From the NCBI RefSeq assembly GCF_051014445.1, contig NW_027488366.1:16448001-16512000 (forward strand): DNA of 64,000 nt, written 5' to 3'. Source of the DNA: Colletes latitarsis. Taxonomy: Eukaryota > Arthropoda > Insecta > Hymenoptera > Colletidae. Both the position numbers and the translations under genes were made by a program. Within the stretch, counting starts at the first letter, position 1. The number at the start of each line of letters is the position of its first letter. The notes below the pieces were generated by a model. It saw nothing but the letters and a program-made list of their open reading frames with translations. It searched no databases and was not told the DNA's origin. Of the stretch, positions 30,600 through 45,083 are shown piece after piece.

Positions 30600-33500
30600 A
30601 TCTAGCCATGAAGTATGAGAAATATGCGAAAGAATGAGCCAGATGAGAGCAAATCCCAGACCTAACCCAGACCGAACATGAATTATTCTCTAAAATATTG
30701 ATCGAAACCAGGTTAAATTGACTGTTTCAGTGTGGTACCACATTACTACGTGATCCAATCCAGAAATAGCCCAGGATCCAGCCATGAAGTATGAGAAATA
30801 TGCGAAAGTATGAGCCTGATGGGGGCAAATCCTAGACCTAACCTAAACCTAAAAATATTGATCGAAACTAGGTTTAACCGACTGTTTCAGTGTGGAACCA
30901 CATTGCTACGTGATCCAAACCAGAAAAAACCCAGGATCAGTTCAACAAGTATGTGAAGAATGCGAAAGTATGACCCTGATGAGGGCAAATCCCAGGCCTA
31001 ACCTAGACCTAACATGTCCTCTAAAATATTGACGGAAACCATGTTTAATTGACTGTTTCAGTGTTGTACTTCATTACTACGTGATGCAATCCAGAAAAAG
31101 CCCAGGATCCGTTCAATAAGTATGTGAAGAATGCGAAAGTATGAGCCTGATGAGAGCAAATCCCAGACCTATCCCAGACCTAACTTGCGGTATCCTCTAA
31201 AATATTGATCGAAACCAGGTTTAATCGACTGTTTCAGTGTGGAAACACATTACTACGTGATCCAAACCAGAAAAAACCCAGGATCCGTTCAACAAGTATG
31301 TGAAGAATGCGAATGTATGAGTCTGATCAGTGAAAATCTCAGGCCTTACCTAGACCTAACTTGCGTTGTCGTCTAAAATATTGATGGAAACCAGGTTTCA
31401 TTGACTGCTCCAGTGTGGTACTACATTACTACGTGATGCAATCCAGAAAAAGCCCAGCATCTAGCCATCAAGTATGAGAAATGTGCGAAAGAATGAGCCT
31501 GATGAGAGCAAATCCCAGACCTGACCTAGACCTAACATGCGTTATCCTCTAAAATATTGAGCGAAACCAGGTTTGATGGACTGTTTCAGTGTGGTACCAC
31601 ACTACTTCGTGATCCAAACGTGAAAAAAACCAGGATCTGTTCAACAAGTATGTGAAAAACGCGAAACTGTGAGCCTGATGAGGGCAAATCTTAGACCTAA
31701 CCCAGACCTAAGATGCGTTATCCTCTAAAATATTTATCCAGACCAGGTTTCATTGAATGTTTCAGTGTGGTACCACCTTACTACGTGATCCAATCCAGAA
31801 ATAGCCCAGGATCTAGCCATGAAGTATGAGAAATATGCGAAAGTATGAGTCTCATGAGGTCAAATCCCAGACCAATCCCAGACTTAACTTGCGTTTTCCT
31901 CTAAAATATTGATCGAAACCAGGTTTAATCGACTGTTTCAGTGTGGTACCACATTACTACGTGATGCAAACCAGAAAAAACCCAGGATCAGTTCAACGAG
32001 TATGTGAAGTGTGCGTAAGTATGAGTCTGATCAGGGCAAATCCCAGACCTATCCCAGACCTATCCCAGACCTAACTTGCGTTATCCTCTAAAATATTGAT
32101 CGAAACTAGGTTTAACCGACTGTTTCAGTGTGGAACCACATTACTACGTGATCCAAACCAGAAAAAACCCAGGATCAGTTCAACAAGTATGTGAAGAATG
32201 CGAAGGTATGAGTCTGATGAGTGAAAATCCCAAGCCTAACCTAGACCTAACATGCGTTATCCTCAAAAATATTGATCGAAACCTGGTTTAATCGACTGTT
32301 TCATAGTGGTACCACATTACTATGTGATCCAAACCAGAAAATAACCCAGGATCTGTTCAACGAGTATGTGAAGTGTGCGAAAGTATGAGTCTGATGAGGG
32401 CAAATCCCAGACCTATGCCAGACCTAACTTGCGTTGTCCTCTAAAATATTGATGGAAACCAGGTTTAATTGACTGTTTCAGTGTGGTACTACATTACTAC
32501 GTGATGCAATCCAGAAAGAGCCCAGGATCTAGCCATCAAGTATGAGAAATATGCGAAAGAATGAGCCTGATGAGGGAAAATCCAAGGCCTAACCTAGACC
32601 TAACATGCGTTATCCTCAAAAATATTGATCGAAACCAGGTTTAATTGACTGTTTCAGCGTGGTACCACATTACTACGTGATACAATGCAGAAACAGCCCA
32701 GGATCTAGCCATGAAGTATGAGAAATATGCGAAAGTATGAGCCTGATGAGGGCAAATCCTAGACGTAACGCAGACCTAACATGCGTTATCCTCTAAAATA
32801 TTGATCGCAACCAGGTTTAATGGACTGTTTCTGTGTGGTACCACACAACTACGTGATCCAAACCAGAAAAAACCCAGGATCTGTTCAACAAGTATGTGAA
32901 AAACGCGAAAGTATGAGTCTGATGAGTGAAAATCCCAGGCCTAACCTAGACCTAACATGCGTTATCCTCAAAAATATTGATCGAAACCTGGTTTAATCGA
33001 CTGTTTCAGTGTGGTACCACATTACTATGTGATCCAAACCAGAAAATAACCCAGGATCTGTTCAACGAGTATGTGAAGTGTGCGAAAGTATGAGTCTGAT
33101 GAGGGCAAATCCCAGACCTATCCCAGACCTAACATGCGTTATCCTCTAAAATATTGATCGAAACCTGGTTTAATCGACTGTTTCAGTGTGGTACCACATT
33201 ACTATGTGATCCAAACCAGAAAATAACCCAGGATCTGTTCAACGAGTATGTGAAGTGTGCGAAAGTATGAGTCTCATGAGGGCAAATCCCAGACCTATCC
33301 CAGACCTAACATGCGTTATCCTCTAAAATATTTATCAAGACCAGGTTCAATTGATTGTTTCAGTGTGGTCCCACATTACTACGTGATCCAAACCAGAAAA
33401 AACCCAGGATCCGTTCAACAAGTATGTGAAGAATGCGAAAGTATGGGTCTGATGAGTGAAAATCCCAGACCTAACCTAGACCTAACATGCGTTATCCTCT

Positions 33501-36500
33501 AAAATATTGATCCAAACCAGGTTTAATGGACTGTTTCAGTGTGGAACCACACTACTACGTAATCCAAACCAGAAAAAACCCAGGATCTGTTCCACAAGTA
33601 TGTGAAAAACGCGAAAGTATGAGCCTGACGAGGGCAAATCCTAGACCTAACCCAGACCTAACATGCGTTATCCTCCAAAATATTTCTCCAGACCAGGTTT
33701 CATTGAATGTTTCAGTGTGGTACCACATTACTACGTGATCCAAGCCAGAAAAAAACCCAGGATCCGTTCAACAAGTATGTGAAGAATGCGAAAGTATGAG
33801 TCTGATGAGTGAAAATCCCAGGCCTGGCCTAGACCAAACATGCGTCATCCTCTAAAATATTGAGCGATACCAGGTTTCATTGAATGTTTCAGTGTGTTAC
33901 CACTTTACTACGTGATCCAATCCAGAAATAGCCCAGGATCTAGTCATGAAGTATGAGAAATATGAGAAAGTATGAGCCTGATGAGGGCAAATCCCAGACC
34001 TATCCCAGACCTAACATGCGTTATCCTCTAATATATTTATCAAGACCAGGTTTAATTGATTGTTTCAGTGTGGACCCACATTACTACGTGATCCAAACCA
34101 GAAAAAACCCAGGATCCGTTCAACAAGTATGTGAAGAATGCGAAAGTATGAGTGTGATGAGTGAAAATCCCAGGCCTGACCTAGACCTCACATGCGTTAT
34201 CCTCTAAAATATTGAGCGAAACCATGTTTAATGGACTGTTTCAGTGTGGTACCACACTACTACGGGATCCAAACCGGAAAATAACCCAGGATCTGTTCAA
34301 CGAGTATGTGAAGTGTGCGAAAGTATGAGTCTGATGAGGGCAAATCCCAGACCTATCCCAGACCTAACATGCGTTATCCTCTAATATATTTATCAAGACC
34401 AGGTTTAATTGATTGTTTCAGTGTGGACCCACATTACTACGTGATCCAAACCAGAAAAAACCCAGGATCCGTTCAACAAGTATGTGAAGAATGCGAAAGT
34501 ATGAGTGTGATGAGTGAAAATCCCAGGCCTGACCTAGACCTAACATGCGTTATCCTCTAAAATATTGAGCGAAACCATGTTTAATGGACTGTTTCAGTGT
34601 GGTACCACATTACTACGTGATACAAACCAGAAAAAACCCAGGATCTGTTCAACAAGTATGTGAAAAACGCGAAACTGTGAGCCTGATGAGGGCAAATCTT
34701 AGACCTAACCCAGACCTAAGATGCGTTATCCTCTAAAATATTTATCCAGACCAGGTTTCATTGAATGTTTCAGTGTGGTACAACTTTACTACGTGATCCA
34801 ATCCAGAAATAGCCCAGGATCTAGCCATGAAGTATGAGAAATATGCGATAGTAAGAGCCGGATGGGGGCAAATCCTAGACCTATCCCAGACCTAACTTGC
34901 GTTATCCTCTAAAATATTGATCGAAACCAGCTTTAATTGAGTGTTTCAGCGTGGTACCACATTACTACGTGATACAATGCAGAAACAGCCCAGGATCTAG
35001 CCATGAAGTATGAGAAATATGCGAAAATATGAGCCTGATGAGGGCAAATCCTAGACGTAACCCAGACCTAACATGCGTTATCCTCTAAAATATTTATCAA
35101 GACCAGGTTTAATTGAATGTTTCAGTGTGGTACCACATTACTACGTGATCCAAACCAGAAAAAACCCAGGATCCGTTCAACAAGTATGTGAAGAATGCGA
35201 ATGTATGAGTCTGATCAGTGAAAATCTCAGGCCTTACCGAGACCTAATTTGCGTTGTCCTCTAAAATATTGATGGAAACCAGGTTTCATTGACTGTTTCA
35301 GTATGGTACCACATTACTATGTGATCCAAACCAGAAAATAACCCAGGATCTGTTCAACGAGTATGTGAAGTGTGCGAAAGTATGAGTCTGATGAGGGCAA
35401 ATCCCAGACCTATCCCAGACCTAACATGCGTTATCCTCTAATATATTTATCAAGACCCGGTTTAATTGATTGTTTCAGTGTGGACCCACATTACTTCGTG
35501 ATCCAATCCAGAAATAGCCCAGGATCTAGCCATGAAGTATGAGAAATATGCGAAAGTATTAGCCTGATGAGGGCAAATCCTAGACCTAACCCAGGACTAA
35601 CATGCGTTATCCTCTAAAATATTTATCAAGACCAGGTTTAATTGATTGTTTCAGTGTGGACCCACATTACTACGTGACCCAAACCAGAAAAAACCCAGGA
35701 TCCGTTCAACAAGTATGTGAAGAATGCGAAAGTATGAGTGTGATGAGTGAAAATCACAGGCCTGACCTAGACCTAACATGCGTTATCCTCTAAAATATTG
35801 AGCGAAACCATGTTTAATGGACTGTTTCAGTGTGGTACCACATTACTACGTGATACAAACCAGAAAAAACCCAGGATCTGTTCAACAAGTATGTGAAAAA
35901 CGCGAAACTGTGAGCCTGATGAGGGCAAATCTTAGACCTAACCCAGACCTAAGATGCGTTATCCTCTAAAATATTTATCCAGACCAGGTTTCATTGAATG
36001 TTTCAGTGTGGTACAACTTTACTACGTGATCCAATCCAGAAATAGCCCAGGATCTAGCCATGAAGTATGAGAAATATGCGATAGTAAGAGCCGGATGGGG
36101 GCAAATCCTAGACCTATCCCAGACCTAACTTGCGTTATCCTCTAAAATATTGATCGAAACCAGCTTTAATTGAGTGTTTCAGCGTGGTACCACATTACTA
36201 CGTGATACAATGCAGAAACAGCCCAGGATCTAGCCATGAAGTATGAGAAATATGCGAAAATATGAGCCTGATGAGGGCAAATCCTAGACGTAACCCAGAC
36301 CTAACATGCGTTATCCTCTAAAATATTTATCAAGACCAGGTTTAATTGAATGTTTCAGTGTGGTACCACATTACTACGTGATCCAAACCAGAAAATACCC
36401 AGGATCCGTTCAACAAGTATGTGAAGAATGCGAATGTATGAGTCTGATCAGTGAAAATCTCAGGCCTTACCGAGACCTAATTTGCGTTGTCCTCTAAAAT

Positions 36501-37630
36501 ATTGATGGAAACCAGGTTTCATTGACTGTTTCAGTATGGTACCACATTACTATGTGATCCAAACCAGAAAATAACCCAGGATCTGTTCAACGAGTATGTG
36601 AAGTGTGCGAAAGTATGAGTCTGATGAGGGCAAATCCCAGACCTATCCCAGACCTAACATGCGTTATCCTCTAATATATTTATCAAGACCCGGTTTAATT
36701 GATTGTTTCAGTGTGGACCCACATTACTTCGTGATCCAATCCAGAAATAGCCCAGGATCTAGCCATGAAGTATGAGAAATATGCGAAAGTATTAGCCTGA
36801 TGAGGGCAAATCCTAGACCTAACCCAGGACTAACATGCGTTATCCTCTAAAATATTTATCAAGACCAGGTTTAATTGATTGTTTCAGTGTGGACCCACAT
36901 TACTACGTGATCCAAACCAGAAAAAACCCAGGATCCGTTCAACAAGTATGTGAAGAATGCGAAAGTATGAGTGTGATGAGTGAAAATCCCAGGCCTGACC
37001 TAGACCTAACATGCGTTATCCTCTAAAATATTGAGCGAAACCATGTTTAATGGACTGTTTCAGTGTGGTACCACATTACTACGTGATACAAACCAGAAAA
37101 AACCCAGGATCTGTTCAACAAGTATGTGAAAAACGCGAAACTGTGAGCCTGATGAGGGCAAATCTTAGACCTAACCCAGACCTAAGATGCGTTATCCTCT
37201 AAAATATTTATCCAGACCAGGTTTCATTGAATGTTTCAGTGTGGTACAACTTTACTACGTGATCCAATCCAGAAATAGCCCAGGATCTAGCCATGAAGTA
37301 TGAGAAATATGCGATAGTAAGAGCCGGATGGGGGCAAATCCTAGACCTATCCCAGACCTAACTTGCGTTATCCTCTAAAATATTGATCGAAACCAGCTTT
37401 AATTGAGTGTTTCAGCGTGGTACCACATTACTACGTGATACAATGCAGAAACAGCCCAGGATCTAGCCATGAAGTATGAGAAATATGCGAAAATATGAGC
37501 CTGATGAGGGCAAATCCCAGACCTATCCCAGACCTAACATGCGTTATCCTCTAATATATTTATCAAGACCCGGTTTAATTGATTGTTTCAGTGTGGACCC
37601 ACATTACTTCGTGATCCAATCCAGAAATAG
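30600..37630 (+). repeat. 7.04-kb higher-order unit, copy A (40 monomers)
   Basis: The unusual block GAATGAGCCAGATGAGAGC at 30632 recurs at 37669, an offset of 7037 bp, and the flanking monomers continue in the same order. Offsets then step with indels: +7048 after an 11-bp gain at 40148, +7401 after a two-monomer gain, and +6697 after a four-monomer loss in copy B. Confidence 0.88.
34560..37500 (+). repeat. 1233-bp (7-monomer) higher-order repeat, 2.4 copies
   Basis: The sequence starting AATATTGAGCGAAACCATG recurs at about 34559, 35792 and 37025, with spacing 1233 bp (seven monomers). Copies one and two are nearly identical. One difference is AAAAAACCC near 35160 against AAAATACCC near 36393. 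A third copy is partial and ends near 37.5 kb. Confidence 0.9.
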
Positions 37631-40600
37631 CCCAGGATCTAGCCATGAAGTATGAGAAATATGCGAAAGAATGAGCCAGATGAGAGCAAATCCCAGACCT
37701 AACCCAGACCGAACATGAATTATTCTCTAAAATATTGATCGAAACCAGGTTAAATTGACTGTTTCAGTGTGGTACCACATTACTACGTGATCCAATCCAG
37801 AAATAGCCCAGGATCCAGCCATGAAGTATGAGAAATATGCGAAAGTATGAGCCTGATGGGGGCAAATCCTAGACCTAACCTAAACCTAAAAATATTGATC
37901 GAAACTAGGTTTAACCGACTGTTTCAGTGTGGAACCACATTGCTACGTGATCCAAACCAGAAAAAACCCAGGATCAGTTCAACAAGTATGTGAAGAATGC
38001 GAAAGTATGACCCTGATGAGGGCAAATCCCAGGCCTAACCTAGACCTAACATGTCCTCTAAAATATTGACGGAAACCATGTTTAATTGACTGTTTCAGTG
38101 TTGTACTTCATTACTACGTGATGCAATCCAGAAAAAGCCCAGGATCCGTTCAATAAGTATGTGAAGAATGCGAAAGTATGAGCCTGATGAGAGCAAATCC
38201 CAGACCTATCCCAGACCTAACTTGCGGTATCCTCTAAAATATTGATCGAAACCTGGTTTAATCGACTGTTTCAGTGTGGAAACACATTACTACGTGATCC
38301 AAACCAGAAAAAACCCAGGATCCGTTCAACAAGTATGTGAAGAATGCGAATGTATGAGTCTGATCAGTGAAAATCTCAGGCCTTACCTAGACCTAACTTG
38401 CGTTGTCGTCTAAAATATTGATGGAAACCAGGTTTCATTGACTGCTCCAGTGTGGTACTACATTACTACGTGATGCAATCCAGAAAAAGCCCAGGATCTA
38501 GCCATCAAGTATGAGAAATGTGCGAAAGAATGAGCCTGATGAGAGCAAATCCCAGACCTGACCTAGACCTAACATGCGTTATCCTCTAAAATATTGAGCG
38601 AAACCAGGTTTGATGGACTGTTTCAGTGTGGTACCACACTACTTCGTGATCCAAACGTGAAAAAAACCAGGATCTGTTCAACAAGTATGTGAAAAACGCG
38701 AAACTGTGAGCCTGATGAGGGCAAATCTTAGACCTAACCCAGACCTAAGATGCGTTATCCTCTAAAATATTTATCCAGACCAGGTTTCATTGAATGTTTC
38801 AGTGTGGTACCACCTTACTACGTGATCCAATCCAGAAATAGCCCAGGATCTAGCCATGAAGTATGAGAAATATGCGAAAGTATGAGTCTCATGAGGTCAA
38901 ATCCCAGACCAATCCCAGACTTAACTTGCGTTTTCCTCTAAAATATTGATCGAAACCAGGTTTAATCGACTGTTTCAGTGTGGTACCACATTACTACGTG
39001 ATGCAAACCAGAAAAAACCCAGGATCAGTTCAACGAGTATGTGAAGTGTGCGTAAGTATGAGTCTGATCAGGGCAAATCCCAGACCTATCCCAGACCTAT
39101 CCCAGACCTAACTTGCGTTATCCTCTAAAATATTGATCGAAACTAGGTTTAACCGACTGTTTCAGTGTGGAACCACATTACTACGTGATCCAAACCAGAA
39201 AAAACCCAGGATCAGTTCAACAAGTATGTGAAGAATGCGAAGGTATGAGTCTGATGAGTGAAAATCCCAAGCCTAACCTAGACCTAACATGCGTTATCCT
39301 CAAAAATATTGATCGAAACCTGGTTTAATCGACTGTTTCATAGTGGTACCACATTACTATGTGATCCAAACCAGAAAATAACCCAGGATCTGTTCAACGA
39401 GTATGTGAAGTGTGCGAAAGTATGAGTCTGATGAGGGCAAATCCCAGACCTATGCCAGACCTAACTTGCGTTGTCCTCTAAAATATTGATGGAAACCAGG
39501 TTTAATTGACTGTTTCAGTGTGGTACTACATTACTACGTGATGCAATCCAGAAAAAGCCCAGGATCTAGCCATCAAGTATGAGAAATATGCGAAAGAATG
39601 AGCCTGATGAGGGAAAATCCAAGGCCTAACCTAGACCTAACATGCGTTATCCTCAAAAATATTGATCGAAACCAGGTTTAATTGACTGTTTCAGCGTGGT
39701 ACCACATTACTACGTGATACAATGCAGAAACAGCCCAGGATCTAGCCATGAAGTATGAGAAATATGCGAAAGTATGAGCCTGATGAGGGCAAATCCTAGA
39801 CGTAACGCAGACCTAACATGCGTTATCCTCTAAAATATTGATCGCAACCAGGTTTAATGGACTGTTTCTGTGTGGTACCACACAACTACGTGATCCAAAC
39901 CAGAAAAAACCCAGGATCTGTTCAACAAGTATGTGAAAAACGCGAAAGTATGAGTCTGATGAGTGAAAATCCCAGGCCTAACCTAGACCTAACATGCGTT
40001 ATCCTCAAAAATATTGATCGAAACCTGGTTTAATCGACCGTTTCAGTGTGGTACCACATTACTATGTGATCCAAACCAGAAAATAACCCAGGATCTGTTC
40101 AACGAGTATGTGAAGTGTGCGAAAGTATGAGTCTGATGAGGGCAAATCCCAGACCTATCCCAGACCTATCCCAGACCTAACATGCGTTATCCTCTAAAAT
40201 ATTGATCGAAACCTGGTTTAATCGACTGTTTCAGTGTGGTACCACATTACTATGTGATCCAAACCAGAAAATAACCCAGGATCTGTTCAACGAGTATGTG
40301 AAGTGTGCGAAAGTATGAGTCTCATGAGGGCAAATCCCAGACCTATCCCAGACCTAACATGCGTTATCCTCTAAAATATTTATCAAGACCAGGTTCAATT
40401 GATTGTTTCAGTGTGGTCCCACATTACTACGTGATCCAAACCAGAAAAAACCCAGGATCCGTTCAACAAGTATGTGAAGTGTGCGAAAGTATGAGTCTGA
40501 TGAGGGCAAATCCCAGACCTATCCCAGACCTAACATGCGTTATCCTCTAAAATATTGATCGAAACCTGGTTTAATCGACTGTTTCAGTGTGGTACCACAT

Positions 40601-43577
40601 TACTATGTGATCCAAACCAGAAAATAACCCAGGATCTGTTCAACGAGTATGTGAAGTGTGCGAAAGTATGAGTCTCATGAGGGCAAATCCCAGACCTATC
40701 CCAGACCTAACATGCGTTATCCTCTAAAATATTTATCAAGACCAGGTTCAATTGATTGTTTCAGTGTGGTCCCACATTACTACGTGATCCAAACCAGAAA
40801 AAACCCAGGATCCGTTCAACAAGTATGTGAAGAATGCGAAAGTATGGGTCTGATGAGTGAAAATCCCAGACCTAACCTAGACCTAACATGCGTTATCCTC
40901 TAAAATATTGATCCAAACCAGGTTTAATGGACTGTTTCAGTGTGGAACCACACTACTACGTAATCCAAACCAGAAAAAACCCAGGATCTGTTCAACAAGT
41001 ATGTGAAAAACGCGAAAGTATGAGCCTGACGAGGGCAAATCCTAGACCTAACCCAGACCTAACATGCGTTATCCTCCAAAATATTTCTCCAGACCAGGTT
41101 TCATTGAATGTTTCAGTGTGGTACCACATTACTACGTGATCCAAGCCAGAAAAAAACCCAGGATCCGTTCAACAAGTATGTGAAGAATGCGAAAGTATGA
41201 GTCTGATGAGTGAAAATCCCAGGCCTGGCCTAGACCAAACATGCGTCATCCTCTAAAATATTGAGCGAAACCAGGTTTCATTGAATGTTTCAGTGTGTTA
41301 CCACTTTACTACGTGATCCAATCCAGAAATAGCCCAGGATCTAGTCATGAAGTATGAGAAATATGAGAAAGTATGAGCCTGATGAGGGCAAATCCCAGAC
41401 CTATCCCAGACCTAACATGCGTTATCCTCTAATATATTTATCAAGACCAGGTTTAATTGATTGTTTCAGTGTGGACCCACATTACTACGTGATCCAAACC
41501 AGAAAAAACCCAGGATCCGTTCAACAAGTATGTGAAGAATGCGAAAGTATGAGTGTGATGAGTGAAAACCCCAGGCCTGACCTAGACCTAACATGCGTTA
41601 TCCTCTAAAATATTGAGCGAAACCATGTTTAATGGACTGTTTCAGTGTGGTACCACACTACTACGGGATCCAAACCGGAAAATAACCCAGTATCTGTTCA
41701 ACGAGTATGTGAAGTGTGCGAAAGTATGAGTCTGATGAGGGCAAATCCCAGACCTATCCCAGACCTAACATGCGTTATCCTCTAATATATTTATCAAGAC
41801 CAGGTTTAATTGATTGTTTCAGTGTGGACCCACATTACTACGTGATCCAAACCAGAAAAAACCCAGGATCCGTTCAACAAGTATGTGAAGAATGCGAATG
41901 TATGAGTCTGATCAGTGAAAATCTCAGGCCTTACCGAGACCTAACTTGCGTTGTCCTCTAAAATATTGATGGAAACCAGGTTTCATTGACTGTTTCAGTA
42001 TGGTACCACATTACTATGTGATCCAAACCAGAAAATAACCCAGGATCTGTTCAACGAGTATGTGAAGTGTGCGAAAGTATGAGTCTGATGAGGGCAAATC
42101 CCAGACCTATCCCAGACCTAACATGCGTTATCCTCTAATATATTTATCAAGACCCGGTTTAATTGATTGTTTCAGTGTGGACCCACATTACTTCGTGATC
42201 CAATCCAGAAATAGCCCAGGATCTAGCCATGAAGTATGAGAAATATGCGAAAGTATTAGCCTGATGAGGGCAAATCCTAGACCTAACCCAGGACTAACAT
42301 GCGTTATCCTCTAAAATATTTATCAAGACCAGGTTTAATTGATTGTTTCAGTGTGGACCCACATTACTACGTGATCCAAACCAGAAAAAACCCAGGATCC
42401 GTTCAACAAGTATGTGAAGATTGCGAAAGGATGAGTGTGATGAGTGAAAATCCCAGGCCTGACCTAGACCTAACATGCGTTATCCTCTAAAATATTGAGC
42501 GAAACCATGTTTAATGGACTGTTTCAGTGTGGTACCACATTACTACGTGATACAAACCAGAAAAAACCCAGGATCTGTTCAACAAGTATGTGAAAAACGC
42601 GAAACTGTGAGCCTGATGAGGGCAAATCTTAGACCTAACCCAGACCTAAGATGCGTTATCCTCTAAAATATTTATCCAGACCAGGTTTCATTGAATGTTT
42701 CAGTGTGGTACAACTTTACTACGTGATCCAATCCAGAAATAGCCCAGGATCTAGCCATGAAGTATGAGAAATATGCGATAGTAAGAGCCGGATGGGGGCA
42801 AATCCTAGACCTATCCCAGACCTAACTTGCGTTATCCTCTAAAATATTGATCGAAACCAGCTTTAATTGAGTGTTTCAGCGTGGTACCACATTACTACGT
42901 GATACAATGCAGAAACAGCCCAGGATCTAGCCATGAAGTATGAGAAATATGCGAAAATATGAGCCTGATGAGGGCAAATCCTAGACGTAACCCAGACCTA
43001 ACATGCGTTATCCTCTAAAATATTTATCAAGACCAGGTTTAATTGAATGTTTCAGTGTGGTACCACATTACTACGTGATCCAAACCAGAAAAAACCCAGG
43101 ATCCGTTCAACAAGTATGTGAAGAATGCGAATGTATGAGTCTGATCAGTGAAAATCTCAGGCCTTACCGAGACCTAACTTGCGTTGTCCTCTAAAATATT
43201 GATGGAAACCAGGTTTCATTGACTGTTTCAGTGTGGTACCACATTACTATGTGATCCAAACCAGAAAATAACCCAGGATCTGTTCAACGAGTATGTGAAG
43301 TGTGCGAAAGTATGAGTCTGATGAGGGCAAATCCCAGACCTATCCCAGACCTAACATGCGTTATCCTCTAATATATTTATCAAGACCCGGTTTAATTGAT
43401 TGTTTCAGTGTGGACCCACATTACTTCGTGATCCAATCCAGAAATAGCCCAGGATCTAGCCATGAAGTATGAGAAATATGCGAAAGTATTAGCCTGATGA
43501 GGGCAAATCCTAGACCTAACCCAGGACTAACATGCGTTATCCTCTAAAATATTTATCAAGACCAGGTTTAATTGAAT
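37631..43577 (+). repeat. 7.04-kb higher-order unit, copy B (rearranged)
   Basis: Parallels copy A from about 37.63 kb. Relative to A it has an extra 11-bp sub-repeat at 40148-40180, an extra two-monomer repeat (40305 and 40658 are near copies), and a four-monomer loss with its junction inside 41831-41896. Homology with A stops near 43577, where ATTGATTG changes to ATTGAATG. Confidence 0.85.
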
Positions 43578-43809
43578 GTTTCAGTGTGGTACCACATTAC
43601 TATGTGATCCAAACCAGAAAATAACGCAGGATCTGTTCAACGAGTATGTGAAGTGTGCGAAAGTATGAGCCTGATGAGGGCAAATCCCAGACCTATCCCA
43701 GACCTAACATGCGTTATCCTCTAAGATATTTATCAAGACCAGGTTTAATTGATTGTTTCAGTGTGGACCCACATTACTACGTGACCCAAACCAGAAAAAA
43801 CCCATGATC

Positions 43810-44870
43810 CGTTCAACAAGTATGTGAAGAATGCGAAAGTATGAGTCTGATGAGTGAAAATCCCAGGCCTGACCTAGACCTAACATGCGTTATCCTCTAA
43901 AATATTGAGCGAAACCAGGTTTAATGGACTGTTTCAGTGTGGTACCACACTACTACGTGATCCAAACCAGAAAAAACCCAGGATCCGTTCAACAAGTATG
44001 TGAAGTTTGCGAAAGTATGAGCCCGATGAGAGCAAATCCCAGACCTAACCTAGACCTAACATGAATTATTCTCTAAAATATTGGTCGGAACCAGGTTTAA
44101 TTGACCGTTTCAGTGTGGTCCCACATTACTACGTGACCCAAACCAGAAAAAACCCAGGATCCGTTCAACAAGTATGTGAAGAATGCGAAAGTATGAGTCT
44201 GATGAGTGAAAAAACCAGGCCTGACCTAGACCTAACATGCGTTATCCTCTAAAATAATGAGCGAAACCAGGTTTAATGGACTGTTTCAGTGTGGTACCAC
44301 ACTACTACGGGATCCAAACCAGAAAAAACCCATGATCCGTTCAACAAGTATGTGAAGAATGCGAAAGTATGAGTCTGATGAGTGAAAATCCCAGGCCTGA
44401 CCTAGACCTAACATGCGTTATCCTCTAAAATATTGAGCGAAACCAGGTTTAATGGACTGTTTCAGTGTGGTACCACACTACTACGTGATCCAAACCAGAA
44501 AAAACCCAGGATCCGTTCAACAAGTATGTGAAGTGTGCGAAAGTATGAGCCCGATGAGAGCAAATCCCAGACCTAACCTAGACCTAACATGAATTATTCT
44601 CTAAAATATTGGTCGGAACCAGGTTTAATTGACCGTTTCAGTGTGGTCCCACATTACTACGTGACCCAAACCAGAAAAAACCCAGGATCCGTTCAACAAG
44701 TATGTGAAGAATGCGAAAGTATGAGTCTGATGAGTGAAAAAACCAGGCCTGACCTAGACCTAACATGCGTTATCCTCTAAAATAATGAGCGAAACCAGGT
44801 TTAATGGACTGTTTCAGTGTGGTACCACACTACTACGGGATCCAAACCAGAAAAAACCCAGGATCTGTTT
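43810..44870 (+). repeat. 528-bp (3-monomer) tandem duplication
   Basis: The distinctive monomers with ATTGGTCGGAACCAGG and GTGAAAAAACCAGGCC occur at 44061 and 44589, 528 bp apart. The flanking monomers repeat as well. Confidence 0.88.
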
Positions 44871-45083
44871 AACAAGTATGTGAAAAACGCGAAACTGTGA
44901 GCCTGATGAGGGCAAATCTTAGACCTAACCCAGACCTAAGATGCGTTATCCTCTAAAATATTTATCCAGAACAGGTTTCATTGAATGTTTCAGTGTGGTA
45001 CCACCTTACTACGTGATCCAATCCAGAAATAGCCCAGGATCTAGCCATGAAGTATGAGAAATATGCGAAAGTATGAGCCTGAT

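Larger units (their letters stand above)
27461..45083 (+). repeat. 176-bp satellite array, middle segment (about 100 monomers)
   Basis: Same monomer and orientation as the left segment. 27467-28720 resembles 11808-13060. From about 30.6 kb the array is arranged in large duplicated units. Some monomers have deletions, for example near 30840, where the GCGTTATCC region is missing (CTAAACCTAAAAATATTG), repeated near 37880. No genes are visible on either strand. Confidence 0.98.

Noticed and set aside
33555..33743. 62-aa minus-strand ORF in satellite
   Set aside because: It is a chance reading frame in one monomer pair, not kept in neighbouring copies.
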